Program-made: the position numbers and the translations under genes
Notes under the pieces: generated by a model
What the model saw: only the letters and a program-made list of their open reading frames with translations
Database searches by the model: none
What the model was told of the DNA's origin: nothing
From: Agreia bicolorata
Lineage (GTDB): Bacteria > Actinomycetota > Actinomycetes > Actinomycetales > Microbacteriaceae
Assembly: GCF_000938265.1 (NCBI RefSeq)
Contig: NZ_JYFC01000003.1
Location: forward strand, 186,001-250,000
Length of the DNA stretch: 64,000 nt
Reading direction: 5' to 3'
In this document: piece after piece, positions 43,721-51,506 of the stretch
Layout of the letters: each line of letters starts with the position of its first letter
Numbering within the stretch: the stretch's first letter is position 1

Positions 43721-44707
43721 TCAGGCTCCCTGTCGGAGGGTCGTGGCGAGCTCGGTCGCCCAGTAGGTGAGAACGGTGTCGCCGCCGGCCCGCTTGATGC
43801 TGAGAACAGACTCGAGAATCGCGCGGTCGCGGTCGATCCAGCCGTTGGCGGCAGCGGCCTCGATCATGGCGTACTCCCCCGAGACCTGATAGGCCCAGAC
43901 GGGAACCGGTGACCAGGCGGAGACATCGGCGAGCACGTCGAGGTAACTGCCGGCGGGCTTCACCATGACGATGTCAGCGCCCTCCTCCACATCGAGCTGC
44001 GCCTCGCGCAGGCCCTCGCGGCGGTTGGCGGGATCGAGCTGGTAGCTGCGCCGGTTGCCGGTGAGGGTCGACTCGACGGCCTCGCGGAATGGTCCGTAAT
44101 AGGCACTGGCGTACTTGGCCGAGTAGGCGAGCACGGCAACGTCGCTGCGTCCGGCGCCGTCGAGGGCGTCGCGCACAGCGGCGACCTGACCGTCCATCAT
44201 GCCCGAGAGACCGAGCAGGGCCGAACCCGCGTCGGCCTGCGCCAGCGCCATGTCGCGATATCTCAAGAGTGTGGCGTCGTTGTCGACCCGGCCATCGGCA
44301 CCCAGAACCCCGCAGTGGCCGTGGTCGGTGAACTCGTCGAGGCACAGGTCGGTCTGCACGACCAGCTCGTCGCCGACCTCGGATGCGATCACGCGGGTGG
44401 CCTGGTTCAGGATGCCGTCGGGGTCGGTCGCGCCGGTGCCGGTGGCGTCGCGGTGCTCGGGAACGCCGAAGAGCATGACTCCCCCGATTCCGGCGGCGGC
44501 GGCCTCGGCGACCACGCCCCGGACGGAGTCGAGCGTGTGCTGCACGACGCCGGGCATGGAGTTCAGCGGGCGAGGCTCGGAGCCTTCGCGAACGAAGAGG
44601 GGCAGCACGAGGTCGGCGGGGTGGAGCCGGGTCTCGGCCACCTGTCGACGAAGGGCGGGGGTGGCGCGAAGACGGCGCGCACGCACGACGGGAAAGCCGG
44701 AGGTCAT
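43721..44707 (-). CDS. hemB: Delta-aminolevulinic acid dehydratase (porphobilinogen synthase)
   Basis: A 328-residue enzyme condensing two 5-aminolevulinates to porphobilinogen. Schiff-base lysines lie in [13 protein letters not shown] and [13 protein letters not shown]. The metal site reads [14 protein letters not shown], with Cys at two of the three zinc positions and Asp at the third. ATG 44707 follows TAAGCT by seven bases (leaderless-like); the upstream frame is not coding. First gene of hemB-hemL. Confidence 0.96.
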   Translation of the reverse strand: MTSGFPVVRARRLRATPALRRQVAETRLHPADLVLPLFVREGSEPRPLNSMPGVVQHTLDSVRGVVAEAAAAGIGGVMLFGVPEHRDATGTGATDPDGILNQATRVIASEVGDELVVQTDLCLDEFTDHGHCGVLGADGRVDNDATLLRYRDMALAQADAGSALLGLSGMMDGQVAAVRDALDGAGRSDVAVLAYSAKYASAYYGPFREAVESTLTGNRRSYQLDPANRREGLREAQLDVEEGADIVMVKPAGSYLDVLADVSAWSPVPVWAYQVSGEYAMIEAAAANGWIDRDRAILESVLSIKRAGGDTVLTYWATELATTLRQGA

Positions 44708-44714
44708 GGGTTCC

Positions 44715-44720
44715 AGCTTA
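44715..44720 (-). promoter_or_regulatory. -10 hexamer TAAGCT of hemBL
   Basis: TAAGCT on the minus strand lies seven bases from the hemB ATG. It separates hemBL transcription from the kinase gene upstream. Confidence 0.45.
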
Positions 44721-44776
44721 TCCGCGTGCGCTGGACGGGAGCCGGGGTGCATGTGCATCCGGCATCCGGCCAACCC

Positions 44777-45346
44777 TCACGCCACGATCGCGTCGAGGCT
44801 CTCGGAGTCGGCGCCGTCTGCACTGTTGTCGAAAAGCACGTGATGGGCGCCCCGCCATGAGCAGTCGGCCGCCTGCGCCGTGGCCCAGAACTCGTCCCAG
44901 TTCGCGAGCTTCCAGGCATCGCGCTCGTATCCTCGGTCGACGACGCGGTCTTTGACGCGAACACCATCGACGGTCACGTGCACGACGACGATCTCCACGT
45001 CGTCGGGCCACGCGTTCTCCCCCGCCGCCCGCTCGAGAAAGTCGGCCTGGGGAAAGTACCGCACGAACGGAGCGTCGAGCACCACACTGTTGCCCAGGCG
45101 AAGATTGTCGCCCGCCAGCCGGAGCAGGGTGCGGTACTCGAGATCCATCACCACACGCTGGTAGTACTCGTTGTTGTCTCGCTCGTTCTTGTCGCCTCCG
45201 GCCGCCTCGATGAGCGCCTCGGTGAACAGCGTGGCGACGCTGTCTTTGTCGAGATAGGCGGCATGGATGCGGCGGGCGATGCGGGTACTCACGGTCGACT
45301 TGCCCGAGCCGGCAGGCCCGATGACGAAGTACAGCCTGACGGTCAT
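44777..45346 (-). CDS. P-loop kinase/AAA-type ATPase (189 aa), unassigned
   Basis: A 189-residue P-loop protein of the small-molecule kinase type: Walker A GPAGSGKST (10-18), then YLDKDSVATLF and VVLDAPF (Walker B-like), and an Arg-rich lid (RVKDRVVDRGYERDAWK). It ends in a conserved DNSADG-like tail as in gluconate or aminoglycoside-type kinases. The substrate is unknown; a sugar acid is plausible because it follows the MFS-aldolase genes. An AGGAGG site precedes ATG 45346, 13 bases after the MFS stop. Confidence 0.75.
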   Translation of the reverse strand: MTVRLYFVIGPAGSGKSTVSTRIARRIHAAYLDKDSVATLFTEALIEAAGGDKNERDNNEYYQRVVMDLEYRTLLRLAGDNLRLGNSVVLDAPFVRYFPQADFLERAAGENAWPDDVEIVVVHVTVDGVRVKDRVVDRGYERDAWKLANWDEFWATAQAADCSWRGAHHVLFDNSADGADSESLDAIVA

Positions 45347-45359
45347 AGCTTCCTCCTCC

Positions 45360-46679
45360 CTAGTGGGACGGTACCGAATCCACCGGCTCAGACGCAGGCT
45401 CGGGACGCTCCTTCACGAAGAATCCATAGGAGAGCGCTCCGACGAGCAGCAGGATGCCACCGATGAGGAAGACCAGGGTGTAGCTGCCGCCGGTTGCGGT
45501 GAGCACCGCTCCGGTGACGACCGGCGCCACAGCCGCGCCGATGAAGCCGCCGAAGTTCTGGATGGCGCCGAGCGATGCGACCTGGTTCGACGGGGCGATG
45601 TCCGAGGCGAGCGTCCACAAGCACCCGATGGGCACCTGCGATGCGAAGTAGCCGACCGAGAGAAGAACGATCGCGAGCGGAGTGCTGTCGACGTAGGCCA
45701 CAGGCAGCACCGCGGCGGCAGCGAGGAGCGCCCCGCCGACGATCGGGATCTTACGGGCGAGCACGGTGCCCACGCCTCTCTTGACGAGCTTGCTCGACAG
45801 CCATCCGCCGAAGACGACGCCGATGATTCCGCAGAGGAACGGCAGCGAGGCGAGCCATCCGCTGTCGGAGAGGCTGAAGCCGCGCGCGGTCTGCAGGTAG
45901 CTCGGCAGCCAGGTGAGGTAGACCCAGACGGTGTAGAAGATGCCGAAGGCGCCGAGAATCATGAACCAGGTGTTGCGGTACTTGAACAGTTGACCCCAGC
46001 CGACCTTCTCGACCGATGCGATGGCCTTGGCCTGAGCTTCGGCGCCCTTGATCATCGCCTGTTCTTTGAGCGTCGGGTCGCGGTAGATGCGCAGCCAGAC
46101 GAGGGCGATGACGACCCCGAGCACACCGACGATGACGAACATTCCCCGCCAACTCATGGTCAGCAGCAAGAAGGTGAGCAGAGGCGGGGCGATGGCGTTG
46201 GCGATCTGCGAGCCCGTGTTGACGAGCGAGACAGGCAGCGCCCGCTCACTCTTGTTGAACCAGCGCTCGTTGACCTTGAGCGCCGAGGTGAAGAACGGAG
46301 ACTCGGCGATGCCGAGGGCGACGCGGGCGGCGTAGAGGAAGCCGAACGAATTGGCGGCCGCGCTGACGATTGATACGAGCGACCACGCACCGGCCGCAAA
46401 CGCGAACATCTTCTTGGGCCCGAACTTGTCGACGAGATAGCCGGCGGGCAGGTTCGCGATGGCATAGGGCCAGGAGAAGGCGGACAGCAGCAGACCCATC
46501 TGGAAGGCGTCGAGGCCGAACTCACCCGCGATGGTGGTGTTCGCGACGCTCAGTGTGCTGCGGTCGAGGTAGTTGACCACACCTCCCAGCACCAGAAAGC
46601 CCACGAGGAACCACCGGATCCGCACGCTCTTCTTCTGCTGGGCGTTGAGGATCGGCGCCTCTGTTGTTGTTCGACTCAT
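45360..46679 (-). CDS. MFS transporter, anion:cation symporter family (hexonate/hexuronate type)
   Basis: A 439-residue 12-segment major facilitator. NYLDRSTLSVA in segment 1, WPYAIANLPAGYLVDKFGPKK after segment 2 and GIAESPFF after segment 4 are typical of the ACS family, which imports galactonate, glucarate, hexuronates or similar anions with protons. AAAGGAG lies before the ATG. It follows the KDPG aldolase gene after a hairpin and precedes the P-loop kinase, forming a sugar-acid operon. Confidence 0.9.
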   Translation of the reverse strand: MSRTTTEAPILNAQQKKSVRIRWFLVGFLVLGGVVNYLDRSTLSVANTTIAGEFGLDAFQMGLLLSAFSWPYAIANLPAGYLVDKFGPKKMFAFAAGAWSLVSIVSAAANSFGFLYAARVALGIAESPFFTSALKVNERWFNKSERALPVSLVNTGSQIANAIAPPLLTFLLLTMSWRGMFVIVGVLGVVIALVWLRIYRDPTLKEQAMIKGAEAQAKAIASVEKVGWGQLFKYRNTWFMILGAFGIFYTVWVYLTWLPSYLQTARGFSLSDSGWLASLPFLCGIIGVVFGGWLSSKLVKRGVGTVLARKIPIVGGALLAAAAVLPVAYVDSTPLAIVLLSVGYFASQVPIGCLWTLASDIAPSNQVASLGAIQNFGGFIGAAVAPVVTGAVLTATGGSYTLVFLIGGILLLVGALSYGFFVKERPEPASEPVDSVPSH

Positions 46680-46773
46680 TGCGGTTCACTCCTTTGTGTT
46701 CTTCATCGACGACGAGCGGCGACGCGGTGATGGTGCTGCTGCTGCGCTGTGGTGCGGATGCGACGGGTACGGC

Positions 46774-46791
46774 CGCGGAGCTAACTCCGCG
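46774..46791 (-). terminator. Hairpin with the aldolase stop codon in its loop
   Basis: CGCGGAG (46774-46780) and CTCCGCG (46785-46791) pair around CTAA; the minus-strand TAG of the aldolase falls in the loop. It may attenuate readthrough to the MFS gene, 100 bases on. Confidence 0.55.
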
Positions 46792-47428
46792 CTTCAGAGA
46801 TGGCTGAGAGGAAGGTCTCGGCCGCGCGCGTCACGCGACGGTAGTCGCCATCCACCCGGGCCGCCTTGGTGATGTAGCTGCCCACGCCTACGCCGACCAC
46901 GCCCGCGTCGAACCACGACTTGACGTTCTCGGGTGTGGCCCCGCCCGCCGGAAGGATGGGGGCCTGGGGCAGCGGCGCGAGCACCGTCTTGACGTAGTCG
47001 GGGCCGATCACGTCGGTCGGGAACAGCTTGACGATGTCGGCTCCGGCCTCCATGGTGGCCACGATCTCGGTGGGCGTGTAGGCACCGCTGACGGTGACCG
47101 CCTGGTATCTGTTCGCCGTGGCGATCATGGCCGGGTTCAGATTGGGGCTGACCAGCATGCGGGCACCCGCCTGAATGCTGGCGAATGCCGCCTCGGAGTC
47201 GAGAACGGTTCCCGCTCCGACGACGATGCCCTGGTCGGCGAACTCGGTCGAGAGAGTGCGAATGACGTCGAGAGCCCCCGGCACCGAGAGGGTGATCTCG
47301 AGGGCACGGATGCCTCCGGCTACCGCCGCACGCGAGACCTCAAGCGCCTCCTCGCCGCTGTCGAGACGAACGATCAGGATGGCGCCGGTGCTGTTGATGC
47401 GGTCAAGGACGTCGAATTTCTTTAACAT
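46781..47428 (-). CDS. eda: 2-dehydro-3-deoxy-phosphogluconate/4-hydroxy-2-oxoglutarate aldolase
   Basis: A 215-residue class I aldolase that splits KDPG (or KDPGal) to pyruvate and glyceraldehyde-3-phosphate. The Glu in IRALEITL and the Schiff-base Lys in DIVKLFPTD are intact, as is ILPAGGATPENV. First gene of an aldolase-MFS-kinase operon divergent from a DeoR regulator. No dehydratase that makes the keto-deoxy acid is in the window, so the full pathway is incomplete here. Confidence 0.93.
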   Translation of the reverse strand: MLKKFDVLDRINSTGAILIVRLDSGEEALEVSRAAVAGGIRALEITLSVPGALDVIRTLSTEFADQGIVVGAGTVLDSEAAFASIQAGARMLVSPNLNPAMIATANRYQAVTVSGAYTPTEIVATMEAGADIVKLFPTDVIGPDYVKTVLAPLPQAPILPAGGATPENVKSWFDAGVVGVGVGSYITKAARVDGDYRRVTRAAETFLSAISEARS

Positions 47429-47502
47429 ATCGACTCATGCTAACCCAAATATTCACGAATCATCACAAACTTCGTCAGCGAGATTGCGCTCGGCGTCAGA
47501 GC

Positions 47503-47508
47503 TAGGCT
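47503..47508 (+). promoter_or_regulatory. -10 hexamer TAGGCT of deoR
   Basis: TAGGCT lies seven bases before ATG 47516; no ribosome site is evident apart from a weak GGCGGGG. Confidence 0.45.
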
Positions 47509-47515
47509 GGCGGGG

Positions 47516-48307
47516 ATGTCTTCCACCTCCCCTCTCATCCCGGAACAGCGCCATCAGGAGGTGCTCCGCCTACTGCGGAGCGCCGGCGTCCTGAGCATCC
47601 GGCATCTCGCCGAGCTCCTCGGCGTCTCGCACATGACCGTGCGACGGGATATCGCAGCGCTGGAGGAGAGCGGCCAGGTCGCATCCGTTCAAGGCGGGGT
47701 GCGCCTCAGCGAGTGGACGTCGAGGGAACTCCCTCGCGAGCGAGGCTCGCGCGCCATGCTCGAGCTTCCCCGCAAACGGGCGATCGCCGAGCTCGCGGCA
47801 GGGCTTGTGCGCGACAGGATGGTGGTTTTCCTCGATGCGGGCACGACGTGCGAGGCGGTCGTGCCTTTTATCGCGACCCGACAAGGGCTGACCGTCGTCA
47901 CCAATGACTTCTTCGTGGTCACGACGCTGTTCGATTATCCGGGGATCGAGACCATCCACACGGGCGGAGCCGTGGATATCTCAAGTGGATCATCGAGCGG
48001 CCCCCTCGCCGCCGCAACCGTCGGAGCAGTGAGCATCGACCTCGCCTTCCTCAGCACCGGCGCGTGGGATCTTGCGCACGGACTCACTACGCCCACCACC
48101 GAGAAGGTCTCGCTCAAGCGCGCTGCGATGGATGCCGCATCCACCTGCGTACTCCTGGCTGACAGCACGAAGTTCGGCACCTTCGACCGGTTCAAGGTCG
48201 CGCCGCTCGACGCCATCGACGTGATCATCACAGACGCCGAGCTCAGCGACGACGGGCGCTCTGCCGTCACCGAGCTCGGCGTCGATCTGCGACTCGCATC
48301 GATCTGA
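47516..48307 (+). CDS. DeoR-family transcriptional regulator
   Basis: A 263-residue repressor. The N-terminal helix-turn-helix reads EQRHQEVLRLLRS then LSIRHLAELLGVSHMTVRRD; the C-terminal sugar-phosphate sensor domain has the DAGTTCEAVVPF, TNDFFVVTTL and ADSTKFG motifs of the DeoRC family. Divergent from the aldolase operon (87 bases), so probably its regulator with a phosphorylated sugar acid as effector. Its stop lies in the repeat that also flanks the next gene pair. Confidence 0.92.
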   Translation: MSSTSPLIPEQRHQEVLRLLRSAGVLSIRHLAELLGVSHMTVRRDIAALEESGQVASVQGGVRLSEWTSRELPRERGSRAMLELPRKRAIAELAAGLVRDRMVVFLDAGTTCEAVVPFIATRQGLTVVTNDFFVVTTLFDYPGIETIHTGGAVDISSGSSSGPLAAATVGAVSIDLAFLSTGAWDLAHGLTTPTTEKVSLKRAAMDAASTCVLLADSTKFGTFDRFKVAPLDAIDVIITDAELSDDGRSAVTELGVDLRLASI

Positions 48308-48356
48308 CCGCGCGGCTACCCGACCAGCGCGGGCGCGCTACTCGTCGTCTGCCTTG
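48299..48356 (+). repeat. Direct repeat, left copy (deoR end plus hemD-end sequence)
   Basis: Bases 48321-48356 are identical over 36 bases to 49737-49772. Similarity extends left to TCGATCTGA, which here is the deoR stop, with about four differences and one gap. The right part spells the antisense of the HemD C-terminal codons (KADDE-stop) although no hemD lies here. Confidence 0.85.
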
Positions 48357-48435
48357 ACGATTGCACGAATCTGCATTGTGTGTCACTCTTTGTCTTATCT
48401 ACCTAATACAAAGGTCGAACACAAAAGAGGTCATC

Positions 48436-49332
48436 ATGGACTGGTCGTTCCTGGTCAGCACTATCCCATTCGTCGCCATCTCTACGTGGATTGTTCTCGG
48501 CGTTGGGCTCGGCCTCGGCCTGCTCCTGTTCTTGCTTGCACCCTCGTTCTCGAAGACGAGAGACAGGCACGTGAGGTTCTGGAGAGTTTGGCGACTGCGA
48601 GGCCTCGGCCTCGGCCTGGCCTGCGGCACTCTGTTCGGTTCGCTCTTCGTCTTCTTCGTCGGCGCCGACAGGGGCTCGCCTGCGACCGGCTTCATCGTGC
48701 TGCCCGCCGTCGCCGGCGCCCTGGTCGGGCAAGCCGCCGCAGGCACCATCGCCGGCGCCAAGGGGCGCGAACAGATCACTCGGCGAGTTGGACACTCGCG
48801 CGCGGTCTCCCTCCGTGACTACGTGTCGTCGCCAGTGCTTTGGGCAGCGCGAGTTCTCGTCGTGGCGGCCGGCATCGCCCTTGTTCTGCAATACGTCATC
48901 GCGGCACGAACGACAGCGTACGATTCGTCGACGGTCTACCCGCAGGTCTCTGCCTTCGTTGTCGTGCCCGCGTTGCTGGTTCTGATCCTGACCGAGGTCG
49001 GAGCTCGAATCCTCATCACCCGTGCTTCGTCGGCGGAATCCGTTGACGCTCTGCACCGGCAAGATCTTCAGCGAGTTCACATCGTGCGTGACGGTGCGGG
49101 TTCCGCCTTGAGCCTCGGAGTACTGGCGTTCATCATCTCCGTGCCTCAGCTCGTAGCGGCGGTCGACCCTCGAGCCGAGGTTCTGCTCATAGCAAGCCCG
49201 CCCGTATCCACGTTCATCGCGTACGCGACCGTCGTCTGTGTCACTCTCTCAGTCGTGTTCTCGTTTCGTGCCAGGGTGCTGCCCGCTCAAAAAATTCGGC
49301 GCTCAAGCAAGCTGGGAGAAGCATCGCGATGA
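48436..49332 (+). CDS. Integral membrane protein of unknown function in a repeat-bounded insert
   Basis: A 298-residue protein with about seven or eight hydrophobic segments (around residues 8-32, 55-77, 85-108, 130-152, 165-187, 225-245, 260-282) and Arg-rich loops. An AAAGAGG site precedes ATG 48436. No family recognised. The GntR gene overlaps its stop by four bases, and the two lie between direct repeats of the deoR-hemD junction. AT-richer codons in places fit acquisition. Confidence 0.75.
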   Translation: MDWSFLVSTIPFVAISTWIVLGVGLGLGLLLFLLAPSFSKTRDRHVRFWRVWRLRGLGLGLACGTLFGSLFVFFVGADRGSPATGFIVLPAVAGALVGQAAAGTIAGAKGREQITRRVGHSRAVSLRDYVSSPVLWAARVLVVAAGIALVLQYVIAARTTAYDSSTVYPQVSAFVVVPALLVLILTEVGARILITRASSAESVDALHRQDLQRVHIVRDGAGSALSLGVLAFIISVPQLVAAVDPRAEVLLIASPPVSTFIAYATVVCVTLSVVFSFRARVLPAQKIRRSSKLGEASR

Positions 49333-49697
49333 TCGAAGTCGACACTGAGGCCGCAACCCCACCTTTCGAGCAGGTTCGCCTGCAACTTCTTTCCCAGATC
49401 CTGAGCGGCGAGCTAGTTGCCGGAGTGAGGCTTCCTACGGTCCGCAGACTGGCCGGCGACCTAGGACTTGCCGTCAATACTGTCGCACGCGCATACAAGG
49501 AGCTTGAAGAAGCTGGTCTCGTTCTCACACGTGGCCGCGCCGGCACGTTTGTCGCGGCTAACGGAGACAGTGTTCGACAAGAGGCACAGGCGGCCGCCCT
49601 CGAGTTCGCCACTCGCATGAAGCGACTAGGTATCAATCGCAGCAACGCTATCGCCCTCATCGAGGCGTCGCTCGGAAACGAGATCACAGCCCACTGA
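49329..49697 (+). CDS. GntR-family regulator, YtrA subfamily
   Basis: A 122-residue regulator: an N-terminal GntR winged helix (PPFEQVRLQLLSQILSGEL, LPTVRRLAGDLGLAVNTVARAY) with only a short C-terminal helix, the size of YtrA proteins. YtrA members usually control a nearby transporter, here presumably the membrane protein with which it overlaps by four bases. Part of the repeat-bounded insert. Confidence 0.88.
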   Translation: MIEVDTEAATPPFEQVRLQLLSQILSGELVAGVRLPTVRRLAGDLGLAVNTVARAYKELEEAGLVLTRGRAGTFVAANGDSVRQEAQAAALEFATRMKRLGINRSNAIALIEASLGNEITAH

Positions 49698-49713
49698 TCG
49701 GGGTGGGCGGGTC

Positions 49714-49772
49714 TCGATCTGATCAAGCGGCCTACGCGACCAGCGCGGGCGCGCTACTCGTCGTCTGCCTTG
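49714..49772 (+). repeat. Direct repeat, right copy (native deoR-hemD junction)
   Basis: The 36-base core 49737-49772 is identical to 48321-48356 and includes the last six codons of hemD; TCGATCTGA at 49714-49722 matches the deoR stop region of the left copy. Together they define the original junction. Confidence 0.85.
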
Positions 49773-50545
49773 GCCGCCTTGGCCATTTCGACGATCGCGT
49801 CGATCAACGACACGGCACTGCGCTCCTTGGCAACGAGGTCGACACGCACGCCGTAGGCCTCTGCGTCGCGAGCGGTCTGCGGGCCGATCGCGGCCACGAT
49901 CATGGTCTCTGGCAGAGGGCCGAGCTGCAGCTGGATCTGCTCGGCGACGCTTCCCGAGGTGACGAGCACCGCCTTGAAGGCTCCCGCCTGAATGTCTCGA
50001 ACGATGGCCTCGTCGACGGGAACGCCGATGGTTCTGTAAGCCACGACCGATTCGACCGTGTGACCCCGGGCGATGAGCCCCTCGGTCAGAACGGGCTTGG
50101 CGATGTCGCTGCGCAGCGTGAGGATGCGCAACTCCGCTCCGTACTGCTCGAACTGCGCGAGCTCGCGCAGCAGACCCTTTGCCGAGTTGTCCTCCGGCGG
50201 AACGAGGTCGACCTGGTAGCCGGCGGCCGTGAGGGCCGCAGCGGTCGTCTCTCCGACCGCGGCGATGTGCGTCGACGACGGAACAGTCGCCTGATGCGCC
50301 GAGAGAACGTCGACGGTGGTGGCGCTCGTGACGGTAAGCCAGTCGAAGGCGCCGGCGGCGAGCGATGCGAGAGTCACTTTCAACGCCTCGGCGTCGTCGG
50401 CGGGCGCGAAGTTGATCATGGGAGCGACGACGGGCGTCGCTCCGGCCGCGCGAAGATCGGATGCGACGCCGTGGCCCCACGGGCCGCCTCGCGGCACCAG
50501 CACGCGCCATCCGCCGAGCGGACGATTGCTCCAGGGCGTCATCAT
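49754..50545 (-). CDS. hemD: Uroporphyrinogen-III synthase
   Basis: A 263-residue two-domain HemD that closes hydroxymethylbilane to uroporphyrinogen III. The family is poorly conserved, but the TSGSVAEQIQLQLG and AIGPQTARDAEAYGVRVD segments and its place after hemC make the call safe. Tandem ATGs at the hemC stop (ATGATGA) couple translation. The last residues KAADDE-stop region are the sequence copied beyond the membrane/GntR pair. Confidence 0.93.
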   Translation of the reverse strand: MMTPWSNRPLGGWRVLVPRGGPWGHGVASDLRAAGATPVVAPMINFAPADDAEALKVTLASLAAGAFDWLTVTSATTVDVLSAHQATVPSSTHIAAVGETTAAALTAAGYQVDLVPPEDNSAKGLLRELAQFEQYGAELRILTLRSDIAKPVLTEGLIARGHTVESVVAYRTIGVPVDEAIVRDIQAGAFKAVLVTSGSVAEQIQLQLGPLPETMIVAAIGPQTARDAEAYGVRVDLVAKERSAVSLIDAIVEMAKAAKADDE

Positions 50546-51474
50546 GCAGCCCCTCCGAGCGGCGCAAGCTCTGCCGCCCCATCTTCGAGCAGCTGCGCGG
50601 CGACCGCTGCGCCGAGCGCCTCAGCCACCACACCGTCGTCGATACCGGTGAGAGTTGCGCGGCGGGTGCATCCGAGCTCGGCCTCGCCAGACGGGTCGTA
50701 GACCACAGCGGTGAGAACAAGCAGATCGCCGTCGAGCGTCGCGTGCGCGCCGATCGGCGCGGCGCATCCGGCTTCGAGGGTGGCGAGAACAGATCGTTCG
50801 GCTCGAACAGCGGTGCGTGTCTGCCCGTGTTCGATGCTCAACAGCTCAGTGATGTCGTCTCCTTCTCGCGCCTCGATGGCGAGAGCGCCTTGGCCGGGCG
50901 CGGTCGGCCACAGCTCAAGATCAAAGAACTCCGACGCCTCCGCCAGCCGACCCAATCGTTCGAGCCCGGCTGCAGCCAACACGACGCCGTGAAGGTCTTC
51001 CCGTTCAACCGATCGTAGTCGTGTGTCGACATTCCCTCGAATATCTACGACCTCTAGATCAGGACGAAGTGATAACAATTGGGCACGGCGACGCGGAGAA
51101 CCGGTTCCCACGCGGGCACCCTCGGGAAGATCGGCGAGCGAGACCCCATCTTTCGTGCAGAGAACATCGCGCGCATCCTCCCGCTCGGGAACCCCGCCGA
51201 TCACGAGACCGGGGTAGGCCGCCGTGGGCAGGTCTTTGAGCGAGTGCACGATGATGTCGACCTCGCCGCGCACCAGAGCTTCGCGCAAAGCACTCGCGAA
51301 CACGCCCGTTCCACCCAGAGATGCCAGCGATTCGCGCGACGTATCACCCTCTGTCTTGATGATCACGAGCTCGGTCGGCACGCCCGTCGCAGCGGTGATC
51401 TGGTCGGCGACCATGCCGGTCTGGGCGCGAGCGAGCGCGCTACCACGGGTGGCGATACGAAGTGTTCGGGTCAC
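50542..51474 (-). CDS. hemC: Hydroxymethylbilane synthase (porphobilinogen deaminase)
   Basis: A 310-residue enzyme linking four porphobilinogens. IATRGSALARAQ at the N-terminus, GTGSPRRRAQLL and RGNVDTRL in the catalytic cleft, and the dipyrromethane-cofactor Cys in LEAGCAAPIGAHA are all present. GTG 51474 is chosen because the protein begins with TLRIATRG there. Confidence 0.97.
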   Translation of the reverse strand: MTRTLRIATRGSALARAQTGMVADQITAATGVPTELVIIKTEGDTSRESLASLGGTGVFASALREALVRGEVDIIVHSLKDLPTAAYPGLVIGGVPEREDARDVLCTKDGVSLADLPEGARVGTGSPRRRAQLLSLRPDLEVVDIRGNVDTRLRSVEREDLHGVVLAAAGLERLGRLAEASEFFDLELWPTAPGQGALAIEAREGDDITELLSIEHGQTRTAVRAERSVLATLEAGCAAPIGAHATLDGDLLVLTAVVYDPSGEAELGCTRRATLTGIDDGVVAEALGAAVAAQLLEDGAAELAPLGGAA

Positions 51475-51506
51475 AACAGAAGAGCTTTCAGAATGGAGCG
51501 AGGAGG

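Noticed and set aside
47455-47475. ACGAA-N11-TTCGT as DeoR operator
   Set aside because: Only five-base arms; too weak to call without comparison to relatives.
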